64,000 nucleotides of DNA, taken from positions 1,628,012 to 1,692,011 of the forward strand of contig NZ_CP139992.1 in assembly GCF_034424155.1 (NCBI RefSeq), written 5' to 3'. Positions 13,015 through 23,834 of the stretch are shown in pieces. Position numbers and translations under genes: made by a program. The notes below the pieces were generated by a model. The model ran no database searches and had not been told where the DNA came from. It saw nothing but the letters and a program-made list of their open reading frames with translations. Origin of the DNA: Hafnia alvei. Lineage in GTDB: Bacteria > Pseudomonadota > Gammaproteobacteria > Enterobacterales > Enterobacteriaceae. Position 1 is the first letter of the stretch. Every line of letters starts with the position of its first letter.

Positions 13015-14358
13015 GTGAGTAATCTGTCCCTCGACTTCTCGCAGAATGAATTCCAACCACTGGCCGCGCGTATGCGGCCAGAAACATTGAAGCAGTATAT
13101 TGGGCAGCGTCACTTGCTGGCTGAGGGCAAGCCCCTGCCGCGTGCGATTGAGGCCGGACATCTGCATTCAATGATTTTGTGGGGGCCGCCAGGGACCGGG
13201 AAAACCACGCTGGCTGAATTGATTGGCCGCTACGGTAATGCCGACGTTGAGCGTATTTCGGCGGTGACTTCTGGGATCAAAGAAATCCGCGAAGCCATTG
13301 AACGAGCGCGCAATAATCGTGATGCGGGCCGTCGAACTATCCTGTTCGTCGATGAAGTCCATCGCTTTAACAAAAGTCAGCAAGATGCTTTCCTTCCGCA
13401 TATCGAAGACGGCACCATCACGTTCATTGGTGCTACCACGGAAAACCCTTCGTTTGAGCTCAATTCTGCGTTGCTTTCACGCGCCAGAGTTTACCTACTC
13501 AAGGCGTTAACCAGCGAAGATATCGTTGAAGTGCTTAATCAGGCAATGGCCGATAAAGATCGCGGATACGGTGGGCAAAATATTGTTTTGCCTGATGACA
13601 CGCGCGATATGATTGCCGAGCTGGTGGGTGGCGATGCCCGCCGAGCGTTGAATACGTTAGAAATGATGGCTGATATGGCAGAAGTGGATGCCAGCGGCCA
13701 TCGCGTTTTAACCGCAAATCTGCTGAAGGAAGTGTCCGGCGAGCGCAGTGCGCGCTTTGATAATAAAGGCGATCGTTTTTACGACCTGATTTCAGCGTTG
13801 CATAAATCAGTGCGCGGCTCTTCTCCGGATGCCGCGCTGTACTGGTATGCACGTATTATCACCGCCGGTGGCGATCCGCTTTACGTTGCACGACGTTTGC
13901 TGGCGATTGCCTCCGAGGATGTCGGTAATGCCGATCCGCGCGGCATGCAGGTTGCGATTTCAGCCTGGGACTGTTTTACCCGTGTCGGGCCCGCAGAAGG
14001 TGAGCGTGCGATTGCACAAGCCATTGTCTACTTAGCCTGTGCACCGAAGAGCAACGCCGTCTATACCGCGTTTAAAGCCGCTGTGCGTGATGCCAAAGAG
14101 CGCCCTGACTATGATGTTCCCGACCATCTGCGCAATGCGCCAACTAAACTCATGAAGGAAATGGGGCTGGGGGCAGAGTATCGTTATGCGCATGATGAAA
14201 CCAATGCCTACGCTGCGGGTGAAGTGTACTTCCCGCCTGAAATGTCACAAACCCGATATTATGTGCCCACTAACCGTGGTTTAGAGGGCAAAATTGGTGA
14301 AAAACTGGCATGGTTGGCTGAGCAGGATCAAAATAGCCCGACAAAACGCTACCGCTAA
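13015..14358 (+). CDS. rarA: Replication-associated recombination protein RarA (MgsA)
   Basis: 447 residues, the same length as E. coli RarA. It is an AAA+ ATPase related to clamp-loader subunits and RuvB. Walker A GPPGTGKT is at 57-64, Walker [12 protein letters not shown] follows, and sensor 1 is [11 protein letters not shown]. The C-terminal tetramerisation domain includes [10 protein letters not shown] and [10 protein letters not shown]. It acts at stalled replication forks. The start is a GTG (13015), overlapping nothing and giving the conserved N-terminus MSNLSLDF. Confidence 0.96.
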   Translation: MSNLSLDFSQNEFQPLAARMRPETLKQYIGQRHLLAEGKPLPRAIEAGHLHSMILWGPPGTGKTTLAELIGRYGNADVERISAVTSGIKEIREAIERARNNRDAGRRTILFVDEVHRFNKSQQDAFLPHIEDGTITFIGATTENPSFELNSALLSRARVYLLKALTSEDIVEVLNQAMADKDRGYGGQNIVLPDDTRDMIAELVGGDARRALNTLEMMADMAEVDASGHRVLTANLLKEVSGERSARFDNKGDRFYDLISALHKSVRGSSPDAALYWYARIITAGGDPLYVARRLLAIASEDVGNADPRGMQVAISAWDCFTRVGPAEGERAIAQAIVYLACAPKSNAVYTAFKAAVRDAKERPDYDVPDHLRNAPTKLMKEMGLGAEYRYAHDETNAYAAGEVYFPPEMSQTRYYVPTNRGLEGKIGEKLAWLAEQDQNSPTKRYR

Positions 14359-14400
14359 TATTCCCATTGCGGTAAGGTTATCCCTGATAAAATACGCTTT

Positions 14401-14425
14401 ACATTGAGCGCCTTGTGCTCAATGT
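14401..14425 (+). other. Stem-loop between rarA and serS
   Basis: Perfect 9-bp inverted repeat ACATTGAGC/GCTCAATGT with a 7-base loop. It is followed by ATTGCTCATTATAA rather than a clean T run, so it may be a weak terminator of rarA or part of the serS leader. Confidence 0.45.
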
Positions 14426-14439
14426 ATTGCTCATTATAA

Positions 14440-15759
<1,320 letters not shown>

Positions 15760-15776
15760 TTCCTAATATGTTTAAT

Positions 15777-15800
15777 AAAAGCGCCTAAGGGCGCTTTTTT
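15777..15800 (+). terminator. Rho-independent terminator of serS
   Basis: Stem AAAAGCGCC/GGCGCTTTT (15777-15785 with 15790-15798), loop TAAG, then more T. Confidence 0.9.
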
Positions 15801-16242
15801 CGTTTATAAACTCAAATATAAATTCAGATCCTATTTTTAATATTGTTGCGGCTGTATTAATTCAGTTTAAAAGCATTTAAGTTGACTGATAGCTATTCTC
15901 AATCGTAAGTTTTTGATTTTGATAAGTTGCTAATTCCATCACATAAACCGCCAGCGGCCTGCTTGCGCGTGCCTTTATTGACATCAAACAATATGGATTA
16001 CTCCCAAAGAAGTATTATCCATTTGAGAAAGTGGGCGCTGATATTTAATGACCTTCCATTCCATATCATTTCATTCTAATTAATTGCGAGTTGATTATTT
16101 TCCTTAGTGTTTTGAGCACACGCTGGATGATCAATTACGTAATAGGCCACTTTCTTTTTTGCTGACTAAAAAAACGCTGACTTTTGTTAGCGCTTTTTGC
16201 GGTCACATTTTTGATTTTGAAAGCAAACTGAGTGGGTATTGT
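15801..16242 (+). promoter_or_regulatory. Upstream region of the dms operon, no gene seen
   Basis: About 440 AT-rich bases that must hold the dmsA promoter. The best FNR-like match is TTGATTTTGATAAG at 15913-15926 (8 of 10 conserved positions), but it lies over 300 bases upstream of dmsA. Anaerobic control by FNR is known for E. coli dmsABC; here it remains an inference. In-frame codons upstream of dmsA (16159-16242) do not resemble the family. Confidence 0.3.
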
Positions 16243-18687
16243 ATGAAAAATACGAAAGAGACAGGCTTATTGTCTGCGCAGGTAAGCCGCCGCAAACTGG
16301 TAAAATCCAGTGCCATTGGCGGTTTAGTTGCGGCAAGCGGTGGATTATCTTTGCCATTTGCCCGCAAGGCAGTCGCCCAATCAAACACCGCATCTGCTAA
16401 CACCAATGAAAAAGTCATTTGGAGCGCATGCACAGTAAACTGTGGCAGTCGTTGTCCATTACGCATGCACGTTGTCGATGGCGAGATTAAGTATGTTGAA
16501 ACCGATAATACCGGTGATGACAACTACGAAGGTTTGCATCAGGTACGTGCCTGCCTACGTGGACGATCAATGCGTCGCCGTGTTTATAACGCCGACCGCC
16601 TGAAATATCCGATGAAGCGCGTTGGTGCGCGCGGTGAGGGCAAGTTCAAACGTATTAGTTGGGAAGAAGCCTTCGATACCATCGCGGCGAGCATGCAGCA
16701 CATCATCAAAGATTATGGCAATGAAGCCATCTACCTCAACTACGGCACAGGGACGCTGGGCGGCACCATGACTCGCTCATGGCCACCAGGTTCAACGCTG
16801 ATTGCCCGTCTGATGAACTGCTGCGGTGGTTACCTAAATCATTATGGCGACTACAGCACGGCGCAAATAGCCGAAGGGCTAAATTACACCTACGGTGGTT
16901 GGGCCGATGGCAACAGCCCGTCGGATATTGAAAACAGCAAACTGGTGGTGCTGTTCGGGAATAACCCAGGCGAAACGCGAATGAGCGGCGGCGGGGTAAC
17001 ATACTATTTGGAACAGGCTCGTCAGAAATCTGATGCGCGTATGATCATCATCGATCCGCGTTATAACGATACGGGCGCTGGCCGTGAAGATGAGTGGGTT
17101 CCTATTCGTCCAGGCACCGATGCGGCGTTGGCCTCGGCGCTAGCCTATGTGATGATCAAAGAAGATTTAGTTGATCAACCATTCCTCGATAAATATTGCG
17201 TCGGCTATGATGAAAAAACCATGCCTGCCGGTGCGCCAGCCAACGGTCACTATAAAGCTTACATCCTAGGTGAAGGTGCCGATGGCATTGCTAAAACGCC
17301 TGAATGGGCTTCAAAGATCACCGGAATTCCAGCCGATAAAATTATTAAGCTCGGTCGTGAAATCGGTGCAGCAAAACCTGCGTATATCTCACAAGGCTGG
17401 GGGCCACAGCGCCACTCAAACGGTGAATTAGCCTCACGCGCTATTTCTATGCTGGCCATCCTAACGGGTAACGTCGGGATCAACGGCGGAAATAGCGGCG
17501 CGCGCGAAGGCTCTTACGATCTTGATTTCGTGCGCATGCCTACGCTTGAAAACCCCGTTCAGACCAGTATTTCGATGTTCTTATGGACCGATGCCATCGT
17601 GCGCGGTCCTGAGATGACGGCGAAGCGTGATGGCGTACGCGGTAAAGATAAGCTGGATGTGCCGATCAAAATGATCTGGAACTACGCAGGTAACTGCTTG
17701 GTTAACCAGCACTCTGAAATCAACCGTACGCATGAAATCCTGCAAGACGATAAGCAATGTGAAATGATCGTGGTGATTGATAACCACATGACCGCATCGG
17801 CAAAGTATGCCGATATTTTACTGCCAGACTGCACGGCATCAGAGCAGATGGATTTTTGCTTGGATGCGTCTGCGGGCAACATGTCATACGTTATCTTTGC
17901 CGATCAGGTGATTAAGCCACGTTTTGAATGCAAAAATATTTATGAGATGACCAGTGAATTGGCGAAACGCATGGGCGTGGAGGCGCAGTTTACCGAAGGT
18001 CGTAATCAGGAAGAGTGGCTGCGTCATCTGTATAAACAGTCTCAGCAAGCCATGCCAGGTCTGCCGTCGTTTGAAGAATTCCGTCAGCAGGGGATTTATA
18101 AGCAGCGCGATCCTGAAGGGCACCATGTGGCCTACAAAGCGTTCCGTGAAGATCCGGCGGCTAACCCGTTAACCACACCTTCAGGCAAAATCGAGATTTA
18201 CTCTGCGCAATTGGCTGAAAAGGCAGCGACATGGGAATTGGCTAAGGATGATGTTATCGATCCTCTGCCAATCTACAGCGCCGGTTTTGAAAGCTATGAA
18301 GATCCGCTAGTTGAGAAATTCCCTCTGCAGCTAACAGGGTTCCACTACAAAGCACGTGCGCACTCTACCTATGGCAACGTTGATCTGCTGAAAGCTGCGT
18401 GTCGCCAAGAGATGTGGATTAACCCGATGGATGCGAAAAAACGCGGCATCACCAACGGCGATATCGTGCGTATTTTCAACGATCGCGGCGAAGTTCGTAT
18501 CAACGCTAAGGTGACACCTCGCATGATGCCGGGCGTTGTCGCACTGGGTGAGGGGGCATGGTATAGCCCTGATGCAAACCGCGTCGATCATGCAGGCTCA
18601 ATTAACGTGCTGACCACCCAGCGCCCATCGCCGTTGGCGAAAGGGAATCCGTCGCATTCGAATCTTGTTCAAGTCACCAAGGCATAA
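16243..18687 (+). CDS. dmsA: Anaerobic dimethyl sulfoxide reductase, catalytic subunit DmsA
   Basis: 814 residues. A twin-arginine signal (SRRKLVK at about 18-24, hydrophobic stretch, cleavage after RKAVA) is recognised by DmsD. Next come a 4Fe-4S site starting CTVNCGSRC and a distal Cys in VRACLRG, then the molybdopterin guanine dinucleotide domains. The Ser of GDYSTAQ is the expected Mo ligand. The enzyme reduces DMSO or N-oxides with electrons from DmsB/DmsC. I chose the ATG at 16243, 28 codons inside the longest open frame, because it gives a proper Tat leader like E. coli DmsA. First gene of dmsABC. Confidence 0.96.
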   Translation: MKNTKETGLLSAQVSRRKLVKSSAIGGLVAASGGLSLPFARKAVAQSNTASANTNEKVIWSACTVNCGSRCPLRMHVVDGEIKYVETDNTGDDNYEGLHQVRACLRGRSMRRRVYNADRLKYPMKRVGARGEGKFKRISWEEAFDTIAASMQHIIKDYGNEAIYLNYGTGTLGGTMTRSWPPGSTLIARLMNCCGGYLNHYGDYSTAQIAEGLNYTYGGWADGNSPSDIENSKLVVLFGNNPGETRMSGGGVTYYLEQARQKSDARMIIIDPRYNDTGAGREDEWVPIRPGTDAALASALAYVMIKEDLVDQPFLDKYCVGYDEKTMPAGAPANGHYKAYILGEGADGIAKTPEWASKITGIPADKIIKLGREIGAAKPAYISQGWGPQRHSNGELASRAISMLAILTGNVGINGGNSGAREGSYDLDFVRMPTLENPVQTSISMFLWTDAIVRGPEMTAKRDGVRGKDKLDVPIKMIWNYAGNCLVNQHSEINRTHEILQDDKQCEMIVVIDNHMTASAKYADILLPDCTASEQMDFCLDASAGNMSYVIFADQVIKPRFECKNIYEMTSELAKRMGVEAQFTEGRNQEEWLRHLYKQSQQAMPGLPSFEEFRQQGIYKQRDPEGHHVAYKAFREDPAANPLTTPSGKIEIYSAQLAEKAATWELAKDDVIDPLPIYSAGFESYEDPLVEKFPLQLTGFHYKARAHSTYGNVDLLKAACRQEMWINPMDAKKRGITNGDIVRIFNDRGEVRINAKVTPRMMPGVVALGEGAWYSPDANRVDHAGSINVLTTQRPSPLAKGNPSHSNLVQVTKA

Positions 18688-18697
18688 GGAGTAGCTG

Positions 18698-19318
18698 ATG
18701 ACAACGCAATACGGCTTTTATATCGACTCTAGTCGTTGCACCGGCTGCAAAACCTGCGAGCTGGCCTGCAAAGATTTTAAAAATTTGACGCCTGATGTGA
18801 GTTTCCGCCGCATTTATGAATATGCAGGGGGGGATTGGCAAGAGGATAACGGTGTTTACCACCAAAACGTGTTTGCTTATTACCTGTCGATCTCGTGTAA
18901 CCACTGTAGCGATCCGGCTTGTACCAAAGTGTGTCCAAGCGGTGCGATGCACAAGCGCGAAAAAGATGGCTTTGTCGTGGTCAACGAAGAAGTGTGCATC
19001 GGTTGTCGCTATTGCCATATGGCCTGCCCGTATGGCGCTCCTCAATACAATGAGGAGAAAGGGCATATGACCAAGTGTGATGGCTGCTATGAGCGAGTCG
19101 AAGCGGGTAAAAAACCGATCTGCGTTGAATCCTGTCCACTGCGTGCATTGGATTTAGCGCCTATTGAGGAGCTGCGTGCCAAATACGGTGATTTAGCTGA
19201 AATTGCACCGCTTCCAGCTGCGCACTTTACGAAGCCGAATATCGTATTAAAACCTAACGCCAACAGCCGTCCGGTTGGAGATACCACCGGTTATCTGGCA
19301 AATCCGAAGGAGGTCTGA
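18698..19318 (+). CDS. dmsB: Anaerobic DMSO reductase, iron-sulfur subunit DmsB
   Basis: 206 residues with four 4Fe-4S motifs: CTGCKTCELAC, CNHCSDPACTKVC, CIGCRYCHMAC and CDGCYERV ... CVESC. It passes electrons from the menaquinol site of DmsC to the Mo centre of DmsA. It has no signal of its own, as expected for co-export with DmsA. It begins 10 bases after dmsA, with AAGGAG upstream, and ends one base before dmsC. Confidence 0.97.
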   Translation: MTTQYGFYIDSSRCTGCKTCELACKDFKNLTPDVSFRRIYEYAGGDWQEDNGVYHQNVFAYYLSISCNHCSDPACTKVCPSGAMHKREKDGFVVVNEEVCIGCRYCHMACPYGAPQYNEEKGHMTKCDGCYERVEAGKKPICVESCPLRALDLAPIEELRAKYGDLAEIAPLPAAHFTKPNIVLKPNANSRPVGDTTGYLANPKEV

Positions 19319-19319
19319 G

Positions 19320-20180
19320 ATGGGTATGGGATGGCATGAATGGCCGTTAATGATTTTTACGGTCTTAGGGCAGTGTGTTGTCGGTGGTTTCATCGTACTG
19401 GCGCTGGCATTACTCTCTGGGCGTTTGGATAACGATCGCACGCGACGCGTTCATCTGAGTATGTTTTTTCTCTGGGTGCTGATGGGGATAGCGTTTATCG
19501 CCTCGGTGATGCATTTGGGCTCGCCAATGAGGGCGTTCAATTCGCTTAACCGTATCGGCGAATCTGCTCTGAGTAACGAAATTGCTAGCGGTTCGGTGTT
19601 CTTTGCCGTTGGCGGTATCTACTGGCTTTTGGCGGTATTAAACAAAATGCCTGCTGCGCTGGGTAAGCTTTGGCTTGCGGTCACCATGGTGTTAGGTCTG
19701 TTATTTGTTTACGCCATGTGTCGTGTGTACCAGATTGATACCGTACCTACATGGCATAACGGCTACACCACGCTAGGCTTCGTGCTGACGATGTTTATTG
19801 GTGGGCCATTGCTCGGCTTCTTACTGCTGAGGGCTGCCGGTGTGTGTGGCTGCGCAATGCGTATTTTGCCCGTTGTTAGCGTATTGGCGGTGATTGTCAG
19901 CGTTGCCTCTGTAGCGATGCAGGGCTTTGGTTTGGCTGAAATTCATAGTTCAATCCAACAAGCTTCTGCGCTTATTCCATCGTTTGGTGCTTTGCTAGCA
20001 TGGCGTTTGGCGCTGCTGGTGCTTGGATTGGGTTGCTGGATTTGTCCAATGATCAAAGGCAGAGCGCCATCAGTTGCCTGGCTGGTGATTGGTTTATTAC
20101 TGGTTGTCGCCGGTGAGCTGATTGGCCGCGGTATGTTCTATGGTCTACATATGACAGTAGGTATGGCAATCGCAGGGTAA
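19320..20180 (+). CDS. dmsC: Anaerobic DMSO reductase, membrane anchor DmsC
   Basis: 286 residues, hydrophobic throughout, with eight predicted membrane helices. It carries the conserved N-terminus MGMGWHEWPLMIF and the stretch HLGSPMRAFNSLNR. It anchors DmsAB to the inner membrane and oxidises menaquinol. I chose the ATG at 19320, preceded by AAGGAGG inside the dmsB 3' end; the frame is open 15 codons further upstream, but those codons encode dmsB sequence in another frame. Confidence 0.96.
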   Translation: MGMGWHEWPLMIFTVLGQCVVGGFIVLALALLSGRLDNDRTRRVHLSMFFLWVLMGIAFIASVMHLGSPMRAFNSLNRIGESALSNEIASGSVFFAVGGIYWLLAVLNKMPAALGKLWLAVTMVLGLLFVYAMCRVYQIDTVPTWHNGYTTLGFVLTMFIGGPLLGFLLLRAAGVCGCAMRILPVVSVLAVIVSVASVAMQGFGLAEIHSSIQQASALIPSFGALLAWRLALLVLGLGCWICPMIKGRAPSVAWLVIGLLLVVAGELIGRGMFYGLHMTVGMAIAG

Positions 20181-20197
20181 ATACTGTTTTTGCTGAG

Positions 20198-20226
20198 TGG
20201 GGCTCAGAATCGAGCCCCATTATCTG
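20198..20226 (+). terminator. Stem-loop after dmsC, possible (partial) terminator
   Basis: Perfect 8-bp stem TGGGGCTC/GAGCCCCA (20198-20205 with 20212-20219) followed by TTATCTG. The weak T tract suggests partial termination before dmsD. Confidence 0.5.
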
Positions 20227-20293
20227 TCAGCTAACATTTGTTATGTTATTAAAATTGTCATTCGCATCGCGATGAAATTGATTTGGTATCCTC

Positions 20294-20908
20294 ATGCTAC
20301 AACCACAACAGCTTCAAGATATTGCCATTTCGGCCCGCTCTTTAGGCGCGCTTTTTTATTATTCCCCAGAAAGTGAAGCCTGTACGCCGCTGGTGGAAAT
20401 CTTCACTTCATCTGAATGGTGCAGTGAATGGCCGTATGGTTCGGAACCGCAGTTAGCGCAGTGTATGACTCAGTTGGCGGCTGCTACGAATGAATCTTTG
20501 GAAGATGCGTACCAGCGTTTGTTTATCGGGCCACATGCGTTACCGGCTCCCCCTTGGGGCTCGGTTTATCTGGATAAAGAGAGCGTTCTCTTTGGTGATT
20601 CAACGCTGGCGCTACGTCAGTGGATGCGCCAGCATCATATTGAAGGGCAGAGCGAGCAAAAGGAGCCAGAAGATCAGTTTGGTTTAATGTTGATGATGGC
20701 TGCATGGCTTGCTGAGACACAGCCTCAGGCACTCGGTGAGTTTTTATCTGCTCACCTGTTGCCATGGAGCTCACGCTATTTGACGCTCATGATACAGGAC
20801 GCTCAACATCCGTTTTATCAAGGGTTAGCAGAGCTTGCGGTGTTAACTTTGGCAAGTTGGCAGCAACAGTTAGCGATTATGCCTGTTGCGTGTGAGCTTT
20901 ATCGCTAA
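20294..20908 (+). CDS. dmsD: Tat proofreading chaperone DmsD (TorD family)
   Basis: 204 residues, the length of E. coli DmsD. The all-helical TorD-family fold is indicated by the motif EPEDQFGLMLMMAAWL (family E-P-x-D-H/Q) and PPWGSVYLD. It binds the twin-arginine leader of DmsA and holds the apoenzyme until cofactor loading. In E. coli dmsD sits in the ynf operon rather than with dmsABC; here it directly follows dmsC. Its TAA overlaps the ATG of the next gene (TAATG). Confidence 0.92.
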   Translation: MLQPQQLQDIAISARSLGALFYYSPESEACTPLVEIFTSSEWCSEWPYGSEPQLAQCMTQLAAATNESLEDAYQRLFIGPHALPAPPWGSVYLDKESVLFGDSTLALRQWMRQHHIEGQSEQKEPEDQFGLMLMMAAWLAETQPQALGEFLSAHLLPWSSRYLTLMIQDAQHPFYQGLAELAVLTLASWQQQLAIMPVACELYR

Positions 20909-21495
20909 TGAGTGAGCAAAAGGATCAAGACTACTATCGCGCTTGGATGTCTCATCGTACCGTAAGCCGCCGCGGGCTTTTCCGTGGCTTGCTAGGGGCC
21001 GGTAAGCAGGCTCAGTTACAGGTTGCGCAAGAAACGGTGCAACGCGCTGTGGGCCGGCCACCGCAGGCGGTAGCGGAAAGTCTTTTTCTGGCATTGTGTA
21101 CAGCATGTGGGGAGTGCGTGGGCGCGTGTCCCTACGGCTTAATTGAAATTAAAGATGGCGCGGCGGCAGTACAGATTGATTTTTCATCCTGCGATACTGC
21201 GAAGTGCAACTATTGTACTGCGGCGTGCAAAACGGGAGCGCTGTCTCCGCTAATTCCTTCAGATACGGCATTAAGGCCAGTTGTCGCCAAAGGCTGCATT
21301 GGGCGAGGAAATGATGACTGCCGTTTGTGTGTTCATGCGTGTCCTTCACAGGCGATTAAGTTTGACGAAGTCGATCAGCCAAGCTTTGACGAAGCCCGCT
21401 GTGACGGCTGTGGGCAGTGTAAAACGGCCTGTTATCATGGGCATATTTTGCTGGTGGCAGGAAGTCCAAAATTAGCCAGTTTGTCAGAAAAATAA
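20908..21495 (+). CDS. NapF-like ferredoxin-type 4Fe-4S protein
   Basis: 195 residues. A short N-terminal SRRGLFRGLL stretch, as in NapF proteins, precedes cysteine groups at C64-x2-C-x2-C-x3-C (CTACGECVGAC), C95/C100-x2-C-x3-C (CNYCTAAC), C130 ... C138-x2-C-x3-C and C165-x2-C-x2-C-x3-C. This is three to four cluster sites; the second and third have unusual spacing. NapF in E. coli is cytoplasmic and helps load or mature the NapA molybdoenzyme. By position, 1-base overlap with dmsD and family, I infer a role in maturing DmsA or feeding it electrons. No enzymatic function can be read from sequence. Confidence 0.82.
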   Translation: MSEQKDQDYYRAWMSHRTVSRRGLFRGLLGAGKQAQLQVAQETVQRAVGRPPQAVAESLFLALCTACGECVGACPYGLIEIKDGAAAVQIDFSSCDTAKCNYCTAACKTGALSPLIPSDTALRPVVAKGCIGRGNDDCRLCVHACPSQAIKFDEVDQPSFDEARCDGCGQCKTACYHGHILLVAGSPKLASLSEK

Positions 21496-21611
21496 ATTTA
21501 TCCCCCTACGTATTAACAAATCGTGCTATGTCTAATCTATGGGCGATTGACTTTTAATTCACCAGTGGCATGATGCCGCCACTTCTCAATGCGGTTCGGT
21601 TTTAAATTCAC

Positions 21612-22751
21612 ATGTTTTCATACTCTCGCCCAGTGCTTTTATTGCTCTGCGGGCTCCTGCTGCTGACCGTTGCTATGGCGGTTTTAAATACTTTAGTTCC
21701 ATTGTGGCTGAGCCATGAGCAGTTACCGACTTGGCAAGTCGGTCTAGTGAGTTCCTCGTATTTTATGGGGAATCTGGTAGGGACGCTGGTTGCTGGTTCA
21801 GTGATCATGCATTCAGGATTTAACCGAAGCTATCATTATGCCTGTGCCATTTTTGCGATTTCGACCGCGGCGCTGAGCTTTTCAACCGATATCTGGAGCT
21901 GGTTGGCTCTGCGTTTCTTCGCAGGTGTAGGCTGTGCGATGGTGTGGGTAATTGTTGAAAGCGCATTACTGCGTAGTGGAACAAATGCGAATCGTAGCCA
22001 ATTGTTGGCGGCTTATATGACGGTTTACTACTTGGGAACCGTGCTGGGACAACTGATGCTGGGTGCTGTGCCGACCGCCGTATTACAGGTGCTGCCATGG
22101 GCAACGTCGCTGATGGTATTGGCTATGCTGCCGCTGTTGTTTGCTCGTTTTACTCGGCCGGAAGCGCATACCTCGGTGCCGATGTGGGCGATGTTGCGTC
22201 GTCGTAGCGCGCGCTTAGGTATCCATGGCTGTATTATATCCGGTGCGGTGCTTGGGTCTTTATATGGCCTACTACCTTTGTATCTGGCCCATAAAGGCAT
22301 GAGCGATGCGAATGTTGGCCTGTGGATGGCATTGTTGGTCAGCGCTGGCATTATGGGGCAGTGGCCGGTTGGTCGTTTAGCCGACCGCTTTGGGCGTTTG
22401 GCGGTGCTGCGTGTGCAGGTGAGTTTGGTCATTATCGGCAGCATTGCGATGCTGGGCAACTACGGTATCGTGCCAGCCTTATTCACGCTGGGATGTGCGG
22501 GATTCACGCTGTATCCGGTCGCCATGTCGTGGGCATGCGAAACTGCAGCAGCGCATGAATTAGTGGCGATGAATCAGGCCTTACTAATGAGCTATACCAT
22601 TGGCAGCCTTGCTGGCCCAGCGACGGTTGCCGCTTTGATGCAGCAATACTCTGATAATGTGCTGTTTGTGATGATTGCGGGGATCGCGTTGGTGTATCTG
22701 CTGATGCTGATGAAGAAGACCGATCATCATCATGCATTGCCTGCTGCATGA
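21612..22751 (+). CDS. ycaD: MFS-family transporter YcaD
   Basis: 379 residues with 12 predicted membrane helices. It matches E. coli YcaD along its whole length ([35 protein letters not shown], the last being the MFS loop 8-9 motif). The substrate is unknown. It stands alone between dms and a bidirectional terminator. In E. coli ycaD also follows dms, but ycaC lies between and ycaM/ycaN/ycaK follow; none of these is here. Start ATG 21612; no strong ribosome binding site is visible. Confidence 0.93.
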   Translation: MFSYSRPVLLLLCGLLLLTVAMAVLNTLVPLWLSHEQLPTWQVGLVSSSYFMGNLVGTLVAGSVIMHSGFNRSYHYACAIFAISTAALSFSTDIWSWLALRFFAGVGCAMVWVIVESALLRSGTNANRSQLLAAYMTVYYLGTVLGQLMLGAVPTAVLQVLPWATSLMVLAMLPLLFARFTRPEAHTSVPMWAMLRRRSARLGIHGCIISGAVLGSLYGLLPLYLAHKGMSDANVGLWMALLVSAGIMGQWPVGRLADRFGRLAVLRVQVSLVIIGSIAMLGNYGIVPALFTLGCAGFTLYPVAMSWACETAAAHELVAMNQALLMSYTIGSLAGPATVAALMQQYSDNVLFVMIAGIALVYLLMLMKKTDHHHALPAA

Positions 22752-22776
22752 TTTTCCAGTCGTCATGAAAAGCCAT

Positions 22777-22803
22777 AAAAAAACGCCCGAGTGGGCGTTT
22801 TTT
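22777..22803. terminator. Bidirectional rho-independent terminator (ycaD / EIIA-like gene)
   Basis: 8-bp stem AAACGCCC/GGGCGTTT (22781-22788 with 22793-22800), loop GAGT, with A and T runs on both sides. It serves the two convergent genes. Confidence 0.9.
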
Positions 22804-22826
22804 GTATCTGTATTGTAAGCCTGCAA

Positions 22827-23282
22827 TTAGTGCATGCGGCTTCCAGCCTGGATGCGAGAGCCCAGCATATTCTGACTGGTTGCTTGCATTAGATGCTCAC
22901 GGCAGTTATTCATCTCTAACCAGCCTTCAATTTGCTGGTGCAGCGTGTTCATCTCGGCTTGCGTTCCCGCAGAGAGCACGATAATCAGGCTAACTTCGCT
23001 GCCATTTTGCAGCACAACCGGTTTATCGCACTTCAGCACTGATGCTTCTCCGCGTTTACTGATTACCCCGTTTTCAGGTTGGGCAAACACCAGTAATACA
23101 CCTTCGCTAACCACGAAATCCTGTTTATCCTGTTTAAGCGCATCGATGATATGCAGCGGGTAGCTTGCATTCACCTTGCTTTCGCTAATCAGCGGTTGGC
23201 AGGCTAAATGGATCGCGTGGCGCCAGCTCAGTGGCTGGTGGCAGTACTGCCAGCGTTGGTCGAGAATTGCATCAATTGACAT
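22827..23282 (-). CDS. Orphan PTS EIIA-like (UlaC-type) protein lacking the active-site histidine
   Basis: 151 residues. It aligns without gaps over about 70 residues (from W20) with the EIIA domain of the ascorbate PTS protein UlaC as I remember it: the WxxA(I/V) start, the helix ending DALKQ, then F-V ... G-V, the PE-GV turn and the KP-V-L strand. Where UlaC has MPHGRPE, with the phosphorylated His, this protein has LVFAQPE (64-70): Pro becomes V65 and His becomes F66. It therefore cannot be phosphorylated at that site. There is no EIIB or EIIC gene nearby. It may be a regulatory, phosphate-insensitive derivative. ACCGGAGG precedes the ATG at 23282. The product name is inference from fold-level similarity. 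Confidence 0.72.
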   Translation of the reverse strand: MSIDAILDQRWQYCHQPLSWRHAIHLACQPLISESKVNASYPLHIIDALKQDKQDFVVSEGVLLVFAQPENGVISKRGEASVLKCDKPVVLQNGSEVSLIIVLSAGTQAEMNTLHQQIEGWLEMNNCREHLMQATSQNMLGSRIQAGSRMH

Positions 23283-23796
23283 AAAACCTCCGGTAACATT
23301 GCACCTGTAAATGGGGCGCCTGAAAAATTAAATAAAGGCTATCCATAGTGTTTATTTGATTCATCCACCTCTGGTGTTTGCAGCAATGTGCAGGCACAAG
23401 TCAGTATGAAAAAAAGTATTCACAACTCCGCAATAGACTGAAATTAAAAGCCTATCATTTAACACCTATCGTTTGCGGGTGTATGGGCAGTGTATCGGGG
23501 CAAATCAGGGAAGTCACTGCTTAGAAGAAAGTCTAATAATCCACCCCATCTCATCACATTACTTAAATTCTGTTAGGAATATTAGGAAAATAATTTAGTT
23601 GGGTGCTTACGGAGCAGTATAAAACTCCGAATGTTAAATATTCATAAAAAATGACTGCTAAGGCGATTTATGCGTATTTCTTTGTGTTTGTATTCAGTTA
23701 GAAATGTTTCAAATAATAATAAATATCAATATGAAGGGCGGTAAGGAGTATTGCGGCTGGAAACCAAAAGAAATTATCACGGGCGGAATAATTAAT
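23283..23796. other. AT-rich intergenic region, no supported gene
   Basis: About 510 bases upstream of the EIIA-like gene and downstream of pflA. It should hold the promoter of the leftward EIIA-like gene. A tiny frame of 24 codons at 23670-23744 has a passable AAGG but nothing else in its favour. No repeats or RNA gene were recognised. Confidence 0.4.
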
Positions 23797-23820
23797 TGGG
23801 CTGGTATTTTTACCAGCCCA
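23797..23820 (-). terminator. Strong stem-loop at the pflA 3' end, probable terminator
   Basis: Perfect 10-bp inverted repeat TGGGCTGGTA/TACCAGCCCA with a 4-base loop, 14 bases past the pflA stop. On the pflA strand it is followed by ATTAATTATT, not a clean T run, so termination or 3'-end protection are both possible. Confidence 0.6.
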
Positions 23821-23834
23821 AAAGACATAAATCA

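Noticed and set aside
15913-15926. FNR-like site upstream of dmsA
   Set aside because: Only 8 of 10 positions and more than 300 bases from the gene; kept as a remark, not as a called site.
23670-23744. Possible 24-codon leader peptide or small protein
   Set aside because: Only a weak AAGG supports it; composition looks like random AT-rich DNA and no regulated gene follows on that strand.
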